DNA of 64,000 bases, taken from contig DATMSO010000072.1 of NCBI GenBank assembly GCA_035565335.1, forward strand, positions 8,910-72,909, written 5' to 3'. Numbering within the stretch: the stretch's first letter is position 1; each line of letters begins with the position of its first letter. The DNA comes from Methylovorus sp035565335 (GTDB taxonomy: Bacteria; Pseudomonadota; Gammaproteobacteria; Burkholderiales; Methylophilaceae). Of the stretch, positions 15,587 through 22,876 are shown one piece after another. The translations under genes and the position numbers were made by a program. The notes beneath the pieces are model-generated. The model searched no databases, was not told the origin of the DNA, and saw nothing but the letters and a program-made list of their open reading frames with translations.

Positions 15587-18316
15587 TTAAAACGTCAGCG
15601 TTTCAAATTTCTCTGCAGGCACGGCAGGGGAGAACCAGTAACCCTGCCCGTAATCGCATCCAGCGGCTTTCAGCAGCGCGCATTGCTCTTCAGTTTCTAT
15701 GCCTTCGGCAATGACATTCAAGCCCAGCTTGTGGGCCATGGCGATAATGGATTCACATAAGGCCAGATCATCGGGCTGCGTGGAAATATTGCGCACAAAC
15801 GATTGGTCGATCTTGATGTAATCAATATCGAAACGCCGCAGATACGCCAACGAAGAATAACCCGTACCAAAGTCATCCAGCGCGACCTGAATGCCGGCAT
15901 CGCGGAAAGCCAGCAGTTTTTTTGTTACATTCTGGCTGGTATCCAGCAGTAGTCCTTCAGTGATTTCGACCACCAGGCTTTGACCCACCAGACCCAGCTG
16001 TTTCATGTAATCCAGCCAATGATCGTGCGTGGAGCTGTCGTTCTTGAACTGCACCGGCGATTTGTTCACGCTGATCTGAAAGTGCGCTCCGCGTTGCTGC
16101 TGCCATTTCTTGACCTGCAGCATGGATTGCTCAAACACCCAATCACCGATCTCCATGATTAGCCCGGTTTCTTCCGCAATCGGGATGAATTCGGCAGGGC
16201 TCACCATGCCGCGTTGCGGATGTTGCCAGCGCAACAGGGCTTCGGCTTTTTGGATGGTGCCGCTCGCCAGATGGATAATAGGCTGGTAATGCACCTGTAA
16301 CTGATGCTGCTGCAATGCCATCCGCAGGTCGTTGGTAATCAGCATTTTCTGATGGGCGGCCTGCTGCATCGAGGGGGTGAAGTAGCTAATGCGGTTCCTG
16401 CCACTGGCTTTGGCAGAGTACATGGCCTGATCCACGTTTTTGAGCAAGTCGTCGATGCTGCTGGCATCGGTAGGGTAGAGCGTAATGCCCATGCTGGCCG
16501 AGACAAACGCAATGTCTTCGCCCAGCTTGAACGAGGTGCTGAGCTTGCCCAGGATGTCCTGGGCAATACGACCTATGCTATTCAGGTCATCCAGCTCGCT
16601 CAGGATGACAATAAACTCGTCTCCACCCAGCCGCGCCACCGTATCGGTATTGCGCACGCATTGATTAATGCGGCGGGCGGCTTCCTGCAGCAGTTGATCG
16701 CCTTTGTCATGGCCCAGGGTGTCGTTTACTTCCTTGAAATGATCAAGGTCCAGGAACAGCAGGGCGAGCGGAAGATTGAGACGGTTGGATTTCTTGATCT
16801 CCTGCGCCAGCCGGTCATAAAACATGCGGCGATTGGGCAGCTCGGTCAGCTGGTCAAAATTAGCCTGTTTCCACACCAGGTTTTCCGATTCCTTAAGCCT
16901 ACTGATGTCGGTATGCGTGCCGACCATGCGCAAAGGCCTGCCATCGGCCGCCCAGTCGACCACCATGCCGCGTGCCAGTATCCATTTCCAGCTGCCATCC
17001 TTGCATAGCAGGCGATGCTCGTTGATGTACTGCGGCGTTTCGCCGTTCATGTATTTTTCCAGGTCGCTGATGACCCGCGTGACATCCTCCGGGTGAATCC
17101 GCTTCTTCCAGGCATCCAGCTCCGGGCCCATCTCCCAGTCTTCCAAGCCCAGCATGCTTTTCCAGCGTGCCGAGCGGATTACCTGATTGTTTTCAATATC
17201 CCAGTCCCAGATACCATCCCCTGACCCTTCCAGTGCGAATTTCCAGCGTTGCTCGCTCAAGATAAGATCCTTGTGCATAGCGCGCATGGTGTGCAAGGTC
17301 TGGGTGCGATAGGCGAATAGCCGGCTCAGCAAATAGAGCAGCACGCTGACCACCAGGCCGGCCCCGGCCACCAGATTGGAGCGATGGTGGTCCAGCGCTG
17401 TCTCGAAGGCGGCTCGAGAGGCAATCTGAATACTCCACATACGCCCATGTATTTGCAGGTGCCGAATGGACGAATAGCGTGGAGTCCGTCTTTTATTGAT
17501 GCCCGGGGTCTCGTACACCGGTAGTGTTGCCTGCGGCTCAGATATGTCGGTAATACGGATTCTCAGTTGCGACGCTTCCTGCTGAAATATTTCCCGCATC
17601 AGGGTCGCGATATCAAAGCTGGAAAATACCCAGCCCTGAATGTGTTGGGTACGTGCCTCGACAGACTGATCATGCATTCGGTTGCTATACACCGGCAGTA
17701 TCATGTCGAGCGTGGCGATATTAGAGGCGCGGTTTTGCCGCATGATGGGCTGTGTCAGATATGTATCGGCATTCACCATGGCTTGTCTGAATGCCTTGAA
17801 CCGGCCTTCAGGTAGCTTGATGTCCTGGCGTATACACGCATCGCTGCCAGAAAAGGGTTGGCTATACATCACCGGGATATGGCGTTTTTCAATATCCAGA
17901 GCGTGAATTGCCACCTTGCCAGCAGCAGATAAAGGCGCCTGAACTGGCTGTATGCCTGCAAATGCCACACACAGCAGGCCTTGATGATTGTCCAGATTTT
18001 TCAGGCTGTCGGTGTAGGCAAGAAACTCTTCCTCCTCGACAGAGTTGGATGCCTTGAACAGGCTTTGAACCCCGCGCAGCATGCGGTCTTGAACAGCGAG
18101 ATATTGCTCAAGCTCATTGACGACCTGCTGCGATTTCAACTCAAACTCAGCTTCAAGCTTAAGGGATTCCTGCTCTCGGGACTGGTGCCAGACCTGATAG
18201 GTCACGCTGAGGCAAATCAGCAAAAGCAACCATGGCCAGACTTTTCCGTCTCCACCCCATGGTTTTATTTTGCTGATCTTTTGGAGCAACGACTTATTTG
18301 ACGCTTGTATGCCCAT
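15587..18316 (-). CDS. CHASE-PAS-GGDEF-EAL membrane protein (c-di-GMP turnover)
   Basis: 909 residues. Membrane segments at about 27-43 and 318-337 flank a periplasmic CHASE-like sensor. A PAS/PAC module (about 345-470), a GGDEF domain (about 475-635) and an EAL domain (about 650-900) follow. The GGDEF motif is exact, and an inhibitory RNTD site lies five residues before it. EAL-domain residues look intact (EALLRW, VVEITEG, DDFGTGYSS, EGIETEEQ). Both synthesis and breakdown of c-di-GMP are therefore possible. It is transcribed alone, converging on the MocR gene with a 16-base gap. Confidence 0.93.
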   Translation of the reverse strand: MGIQASNKSLLQKISKIKPWGGDGKVWPWLLLLICLSVTYQVWHQSREQESLKLEAEFELKSQQVVNELEQYLAVQDRMLRGVQSLFKASNSVEEEEFLAYTDSLKNLDNHQGLLCVAFAGIQPVQAPLSAAGKVAIHALDIEKRHIPVMYSQPFSGSDACIRQDIKLPEGRFKAFRQAMVNADTYLTQPIMRQNRASNIATLDMILPVYSNRMHDQSVEARTQHIQGWVFSSFDIATLMREIFQQEASQLRIRITDISEPQATLPVYETPGINKRRTPRYSSIRHLQIHGRMWSIQIASRAAFETALDHHRSNLVAGAGLVVSVLLYLLSRLFAYRTQTLHTMRAMHKDLILSEQRWKFALEGSGDGIWDWDIENNQVIRSARWKSMLGLEDWEMGPELDAWKKRIHPEDVTRVISDLEKYMNGETPQYINEHRLLCKDGSWKWILARGMVVDWAADGRPLRMVGTHTDISRLKESENLVWKQANFDQLTELPNRRMFYDRLAQEIKKSNRLNLPLALLFLDLDHFKEVNDTLGHDKGDQLLQEAARRINQCVRNTDTVARLGGDEFIVILSELDDLNSIGRIAQDILGKLSTSFKLGEDIAFVSASMGITLYPTDASSIDDLLKNVDQAMYSAKASGRNRISYFTPSMQQAAHQKMLITNDLRMALQQHQLQVHYQPIIHLASGTIQKAEALLRWQHPQRGMVSPAEFIPIAEETGLIMEIGDWVFEQSMLQVKKWQQQRGAHFQISVNKSPVQFKNDSSTHDHWLDYMKQLGLVGQSLVVEITEGLLLDTSQNVTKKLLAFRDAGIQVALDDFGTGYSSLAYLRRFDIDYIKIDQSFVRNISTQPDDLALCESIIAMAHKLGLNVIAEGIETEEQCALLKAAGCDYGQGYWFSPAVPAEKFETLTF

Positions 18317-18485
18317 GCCAGTAAATGGTCTTCCCTATTCTGAATATCCAGCTTTGTATATGCTTATATCGGCAAATTTCTTATTGTCTTAATGCTGGCT
18401 GTTGTTCTATGGGCGCGTGTTCGATGACGCGGTAGCGCCACTCCTGGCGCAAATCAAGCTGTGTGCGTCCCATGCTTATGCAGGC

Positions 18486-18501
18486 AATATAGCGCTATAT
18501 T
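18486..18501. repeat. 16-bp perfect palindrome
   Basis: AATATAGCGCTATATT is fully self-complementary with no loop, typical of a binding site for a homodimeric DNA-binding protein rather than an RNA hairpin. It lies about 210 bases before the sorbosone dehydrogenase-like gene and 170 bases before the c-di-GMP gene. Confidence 0.6.
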
Positions 18502-18581
18502 CAGGGCAGCGGAATAGCGTACCTGGCGGTATAGCCTTAGCGTCGATTTTTTGCATAGGTTCGGGCGGGCGCGATATGTGT

Positions 18582-18617
18582 ACTGCCTTGTGTAGGATAA
18601 CGCCTACACAAGGCAGT
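18582..18617. repeat. 15-bp perfect inverted repeat with 6-base loop
   Basis: ACTGCCTTGTGTAGG, loop ATAACG, CCTACACAAGGCAGT. No T-run follows on either side, so it is not a typical terminator. It is 77 bases before the start at 18695, inside the probable leader or promoter. It could be an operator or an mRNA structure. Confidence 0.75.
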
Positions 18618-18694
18618 TAGCCTCGCTGACACGCTTCAGCGGTAGCGCAGCATATACTGACCCCCAGTGTTTATTTATAGCGTGAGGAGAATGA

Positions 18695-20032
18695 ATGTCT
18701 GCATCAAAGATCTTGCCCCTTGGTTTGAGTGTGCTACTGCTTGCCGGATGCGGCGACACCGCGAATCTCCCGGTTGCTGATGGCATGGGTGCAAAGCCTG
18801 CCTTACCCGCTCCCAAATCCACCTGGTTACCTACCGTCAATGTGGCCAAGGCTGTAGGCTGGGATGGCAGTGCCAAACCAGTTGCTGCTGAAGGGCTGGA
18901 AGTCCGGCGCTTTGCCAGCGGCCTTGATCATCCTCGTTGGCTCTATACCTTGCCGAATGGTGATCTTCTGGTCGCGGAAAGCAATGCCCCGCAAAAAGAC
19001 GATACCTCATTCAGCCTGCGTGGCTGGATTGCCGGGATATTCATGAAGCGTGCGGGCGCGGGCGTTAAAAGTCCCGACCGTATTACCCTGCTGCGGGATA
19101 CCGATGGCGATGGTGTCGCGGATTATCGTAAGGTCTTTATCGAAGGCTTGCATTCGCCGTTTGGCATGGTGCTGGTGAACAATGTGTTTTATGTGGCCAA
19201 TGCCGATGCGCTGGTTAAATTCCCCTATACGCCAGGCTCAGATCATATTGAAGCCGAGGGTGAAAAAGTGGTGGATCTGCCCGCCGGCATCAACCACCAC
19301 TGGACCAAGAACGTGATTGCCAGTAAGGATGGCAGCAAGCTGTACGTGACCGTAGGTTCCAACAGCAATGTCGCGGAAAATGGCATGGAGATGGAAAAAG
19401 ACCGCGCCGCCATCCTCGAGGTTAACCCGGAAAATGGGCAATACCGCGTATATGCATCCGGTTTGCGCAATCCCAATGGCATGGCTTGGGAGCCGAGCAC
19501 CGGGGCGTTGTGGACCGTGGTGAATGAGCGTGACGAAATCGGCAGCGATCTGGTGCCGGATTACCTGACCTCGGTCAAAGAAAACGCATTTTACGGCTGG
19601 CCTTACAGCTACTATGGCCAACATGTGGACGTGCGTGTGCAACCTCAGGATCCGGAGAAAGTCAGCAAAGCCATTGCCCCGGATTATGCATTAGGCCCGC
19701 ATACCGCCTCACTCGGCTTGCTGGCGGCCAAAGGCAATTCATTGCCAGCGGCATATGCAGACGGCATGTTCATCGGCCAGCATGGTTCCTGGAACCGCAA
19801 TCCGAAAAGCGGATATAAAGTGATTTTCGTGCCGTTTGCTGATGGTAAACCATCGGGACCTTCGCAAGATGTGCTGACCGGGTTTCTGAATGCCAAGGAA
19901 GAGGCGCAAGGCCGGCCGGTTGGCTTGGTATTGGATCAGCATGGCGCGCTACTGGTGGCAGATGACGTGGGCAATACCATCTGGCGCGTGACGCCCACCC
20001 TGGTGACGGCATCACACGATGCCCGACCTTGA
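18695..20032 (+). CDS. Sorbosone dehydrogenase-like PQQ/glucose dehydrogenase-fold lipoprotein
   Basis: 445 residues. The N-terminus is a lipoprotein signal with lipobox LLAGC (Cys about 19). A six-bladed propeller of the GSDH/sorbosone dehydrogenase type follows, with repeated blades such as LDHPRWLYTLPNGDLLVAE, SGLRNPNGMAWEP and GLVLDQHGALLVADDVGN. The family includes soluble PQQ-dependent aldose dehydrogenases and many members of unknown substrate. Methylotrophs make PQQ for methanol dehydrogenase, so a PQQ enzyme facing the periplasm is plausible. A 47-residue membrane protein gene follows after 46 bases. Confidence 0.82.
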   Translation: MSASKILPLGLSVLLLAGCGDTANLPVADGMGAKPALPAPKSTWLPTVNVAKAVGWDGSAKPVAAEGLEVRRFASGLDHPRWLYTLPNGDLLVAESNAPQKDDTSFSLRGWIAGIFMKRAGAGVKSPDRITLLRDTDGDGVADYRKVFIEGLHSPFGMVLVNNVFYVANADALVKFPYTPGSDHIEAEGEKVVDLPAGINHHWTKNVIASKDGSKLYVTVGSNSNVAENGMEMEKDRAAILEVNPENGQYRVYASGLRNPNGMAWEPSTGALWTVVNERDEIGSDLVPDYLTSVKENAFYGWPYSYYGQHVDVRVQPQDPEKVSKAIAPDYALGPHTASLGLLAAKGNSLPAAYADGMFIGQHGSWNRNPKSGYKVIFVPFADGKPSGPSQDVLTGFLNAKEEAQGRPVGLVLDQHGALLVADDVGNTIWRVTPTLVTASHDARP

Positions 20033-20078
20033 TGGTTTTTTATTGTTTTCCAGTGATACACCAACATAGGAGCATGCA

Positions 20079-20222
20079 ATGAATCTTCACTTTACCCTTG
20101 GGCCCGTTGTGTCGTTGATAGCCGGCATTCTGATACTCGCCATGCCGCGACTACTGAATTACATTGTGGCTTTGTATCTGATCATTATCGGATTGATAGG
20201 CTTGTTAGGGACGCCGGTCTAA
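20079..20222 (+). CDS. DUF3096-like small membrane protein
   Basis: 47 residues from an ATG with a TAGGAG ribosome-binding site seven bases upstream. Two hydrophobic helices surround the MPRLLNYIVALYLIIIGL segment, matching from memory the DUF3096 family of very short inner-membrane proteins. No function is known. It follows the sorbosone dehydrogenase-like gene closely and may be cotranscribed with it. It would be missed by a 60-residue cut-off. Confidence 0.75.
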   Translation: MNLHFTLGPVVSLIAGILILAMPRLLNYIVALYLIIIGLIGLLGTPV

Positions 20223-20502
20223 AAGCATGCATTCTTAAACAATCCCGGCGTAGCATTTCCTTCGCAAGAAAAGGTAGGCTGCCCTGGGATTTCATTATTC
20301 TGTGGGTCCTTAATCCTGATCTAAACGTCTCTTTCAGATGTCGGAATACTGACACTAGCGACGATATATCATGGCCGCAGCATGCTTATTTTCCACGGTA
20401 TTCTCTATAAAACAGTGACTTGGCGGCTTGCTTGTTGCCATTTATTTCAGGTACGAATCCTGCAGAGATACAGGCGTTTATTCCCAAGTGATCTGATTCC
20501 CC

Positions 20503-20919
20503 ATGAAAGAAATTTTGTTGGCTTACTGCTATATCGTCGAAGCCAAAAATGTAGACCTTACCCATATCGGCAACGAAATCCGTACGTATAGACGTTTTTT
20601 TATTGAGCAGCAGATACGCGGCACCATGATTTACGACGGTGCGTATTTTATTCACCTGCTGGTGGGCAGCCCGCTCAGTATCGTCAAGGCGGAGCACACC
20701 ATGGATGCCCTGCAAAAAGGGGTGCAAAAGGAAATTCTGTATTACGGCAAACTTGGCGACGGGCTGGATGGCTTGAATCCACTCTGGCAAGTCGGCTATA
20801 TCCCTAACGACCAGGCGGAAGCACCGGATTATCTCGACAGTCTGCGCGACAGCAAAGGCAATATTGACGCTATTCTTACTTGCTTTCAGCAATTGCAGGC
20901 CATCAGCGATACTGTGTAG
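20503..20919 (+). CDS. Degenerate BLUF-like domain protein
   Basis: 138 residues. The fold pattern follows BLUF flavin photoreceptors: an opening strand with Tyr8 (LLAYCY), two helices, the IRGTMIYDGAYFIHLLVGS core, and a late strand with Trp95 (LNPLWQVGY). In light-active BLUF proteins the core reads ITGLLLY...FLQVLEG and its Gln is required for the photocycle. Here that position is His51, and the conserved Asn before the ITG strand is not evident. The protein probably does not do standard BLUF photochemistry. It lies two genes upstream of a bacteriophytochrome system, which suggests a light-related or protein-interaction role. Confidence 0.62.
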   Translation: MKEILLAYCYIVEAKNVDLTHIGNEIRTYRRFFIEQQIRGTMIYDGAYFIHLLVGSPLSIVKAEHTMDALQKGVQKEILYYGKLGDGLDGLNPLWQVGYIPNDQAEAPDYLDSLRDSKGNIDAILTCFQQLQAISDTV

Positions 20920-21260
20920 TGCGCATATTGACGCTTGCAACTTCCCCCTCCACGCTTTTGCAGGTAGGCATATCGAGCCTGGATACCGGGCTGAAGACGC
21001 CCATCTGGCCTCAATGTGATGTGGATTGCACATATTCTGGCTTTGCTGTGACCATCAACACAACAGGAAATAGGGGCAACGCTAATATGGAGTCTCTTCC
21101 CTGTTGTTGGATACCCCCCCAACAATATTTCGGGCCTGCACCTGCAGGCCCATTTTTTTGTCCCGACTGAACCTCCGAATCCGGGCTGTATCCCATGTGA
21201 ATCTATTCCTGCTTTACCGGCGTATATAGGGCATATTTCTTAATTTTGACACTTCCATTG
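20920..21260. other. Intergenic region between BLUF-like gene and esterase
   Basis: 341 bases. The only clear element is the intrinsic terminator at 21132-21159. An open frame at 20880-21170 ends inside that terminator and is rejected. No convincing promoter for the esterase gene was identified in the last 100 bases. Confidence 0.5.
21132..21159 (+). terminator. Intrinsic terminator
   Basis: GGGCCTGC, loop ACCT, GCAGGCCC, then ATTTTTTT. It lies 212 bases after the BLUF-like stop, so that transcript has a long 3' tail or another short RNA is made here. Confidence 0.88.
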
Positions 21261-22109
21261 ATGATCAAGCACGCTTTCTTTGCCGGTATTGCCTTGCTAT
21301 GTAGCGCCTGTTCGCCCGTAGGGGTGATGAATGCCCTGATTCCGTCGGGCGGTTATCGCAGCTACCAGGATATCGCGTATCAGCAGGGTGAGAGGCGCAT
21401 GCTGGATTTGTATGTTCCGGCACATGGTCACAGTCATGGCGTGGTGGTTTTCTTTTATGGCGGCAGCTGGGAATCCGGACGCCGGCAGGACTACCGCTTT
21501 GTGGCCGAAGCCTTGACCGCACGTGGTTATAGCGTGGTGATTCCGGATTACCGGAAATACCCTGATGTGGTGTTTCCCGCATTTGTGGAGGATGCTGCCG
21601 CTGCCGTGGCATGGGTACATCGGCATATCGCCGAATATGGCGGGGACCCCGGCCGTATTTTTGTGGCGGGCCATTCGGCGGGAGCACATCTCGCCGCCTT
21701 GCTGGCGCTGGATCCGCGTTATCTGCAGGCACAGGGTATGTCCCCCATGGATTTGCGCGGCATGATAGGGCTGGCGGGGCCTTATGATTTTCTGCCTTTG
21801 CAGACAGCCAGGCTGAACGCGGTTTTCCCCGGCGAGCATCTGCAGTTCCTGTCGCAACCGGTGAACGTGCTGCAGACGCCGAATCCGCCCGTGCTATTGC
21901 TGGTGGGCTTGAAAGATAAGACCGTGCTTCCGCGTAACAGTGAAAGTCTGGCACAGCATATTCAGCGGGCAGGGGGCAAGGCGGAGTTACGCTACTTCAA
22001 GGACTATGGGCATATCAACATGGTACTCAAGCTGGCACGTCCATTTCGGGGAGATGGTGATCTGCTCGAGACTATCGTGGAATTCATGAATCGCCAGTTG
22101 GCTGACTGA
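21261..22109 (+). CDS. Alpha/beta-hydrolase lipoprotein (esterase)
   Basis: 282 residues. The ATG at 21261 is preferred over an in-frame TTG at 21246 because it begins a lipoprotein signal (MIKHAFFAGIALLCSAC). The catalytic parts of the BD-FAE/carboxylesterase type are visible: oxyanion loop FFYGGSWESG, nucleophile elbow GHSAGAH, acidic residue in GLKDKTVLP and His in DYGHINMV. It would be an envelope-anchored esterase of unknown substrate. It precedes the heme oxygenase by about 180 bases and may be independent of it. Confidence 0.8.
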   Translation: MIKHAFFAGIALLCSACSPVGVMNALIPSGGYRSYQDIAYQQGERRMLDLYVPAHGHSHGVVVFFYGGSWESGRRQDYRFVAEALTARGYSVVIPDYRKYPDVVFPAFVEDAAAAVAWVHRHIAEYGGDPGRIFVAGHSAGAHLAALLALDPRYLQAQGMSPMDLRGMIGLAGPYDFLPLQTARLNAVFPGEHLQFLSQPVNVLQTPNPPVLLLVGLKDKTVLPRNSESLAQHIQRAGGKAELRYFKDYGHINMVLKLARPFRGDGDLLETIVEFMNRQLAD

Positions 22110-22152
22110 CTCCCTGATTCCGCGCCGTTATTACAACACAGCCCTGTCGTTA

Positions 22153-22227
22153 GTCCGAAAGCACTATGTTAAATAACATATCGGACGATTCCTACTTTGT
22201 CTATAATTATTCGGAAAATAATTATTC
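22153..22227 (+). promoter_or_regulatory. Probable promoter/operator of the heme oxygenase-phytochrome operon
   Basis: An AT-rich island in this GC-balanced sequence. GTCCGA (22153-22158) and TCGGAC (22181-22186) enclose a second inverted repeat, ATGTTA AA TAACAT (22166-22179). A TATAAT sits at 22202-22207, and ATAATTATTC is directly repeated at 22203-22212 and 22218-22227. An open frame crosses this region, but its residues are compositionally odd, which supports a downstream start for the heme oxygenase. Confidence 0.5.
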
Positions 22228-22291
22228 AAAATCACGAAAGGCTACATGCTTGACGGTCATTGCCCGCAGTAAGAATGGAGTCTCTCAGTTG

Positions 22292-22876
22292 ATGCAACGG
22301 CTGCGGATTGCCACCCAGCCATTGCATCGCGAGCTGGATGCTCGCCTTCGCATATCTGCACCGCAGGCAGGCTATGCGGATGTGGTGGATCATCTCGGAC
22401 TTTTTCTTGCGTGGCTAGAGCAAGTGCTGCCGCTGATACACGCCATGCATGATCCCCTGCATGCTCACGTTACCGAGGCGAACATGCGCAGACTGCAAGC
22501 GCTTTGCCTGGATTTGCAACTGCCAAGTCCTTCGCATGTTGAGGCCCACGCCGCCTCAATCCCACCGTCCTCTGCAAGCATGCATCCTGGCTATCGCTGG
22601 GGCATGCAATATGTGATTGAAGGCTCCATGTTAGGTGCTATCTCTTTATTGCCGCGCATAGAGCAACTTTCCCCAGAGCGCCGGGCTCCCCATTTTTTCA
22701 GGCTGGCCGTCAGCCATGGACGTACGCCATGGCAGGTATTTTCCGCTGCCCTGGAAGATGAATCTCTGGATGAGGCGGGGCAAGCGGCAGCCGAGCAAGG
22801 TGCCCGAGATGCCTTTGCCATGTGCCTGATGACCTATTACCCCTCCTCACGCGGGCAGGTACGCCATGCAAATTAG
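22292..22876 (+). CDS. bphO: Biliverdin-producing heme oxygenase (BphO type)
   Basis: 194 residues from the ATG at 22292, or one more from the TTG at 22289; a GGAG lies at 22278-22281. The frame stays open to 22166 but the extra 42 residues are Asn/Tyr/Ser-rich and lie over promoter-like DNA. The heme ligand His is in RIATQPLHRELD near the N-terminus, and the distal helix is in WGMQYVIEGSMLGA. It cleaves heme to biliverdin, the chromophore of the bacteriophytochrome whose gene overlaps its end by 11 bases. Such bphO-bphP coupling is well known. Confidence 0.87.
   Translation: MQRLRIATQPLHRELDARLRISAPQAGYADVVDHLGLFLAWLEQVLPLIHAMHDPLHAHVTEANMRRLQALCLDLQLPSPSHVEAHAASIPPSSASMHPGYRWGMQYVIEGSMLGAISLLPRIEQLSPERRAPHFFRLAVSHGRTPWQVFSAALEDESLDEAGQAAAEQGARDAFAMCLMTYYPSSRGQVRHAN

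Larger units (their letters stand above)
18317..18694. other. Divergent intergenic region with two palindromes
   Basis: 378 bases between the divergent c-di-GMP gene and the sorbosone dehydrogenase-like gene. It must hold both promoters, but I cannot assign clear -35/-10 pairs. Two conspicuous palindromes lie within it (18486-18501 and 18582-18617, listed separately). An open frame at 18402-18620 crosses the second palindrome and resembles no protein, so I do not call it. Confidence 0.6.

Noticed and set aside
18402..18620. 72-codon frame in the divergent intergenic region
   Set aside because: It runs through the 15-bp hairpin and ends just past it, and its sequence is unlike a protein. More likely regulatory DNA.
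20880..21170. 96-codon frame after the BLUF-like gene
   Set aside because: Its end lies in the intrinsic terminator and its start overlaps the BLUF-like gene. No motif.
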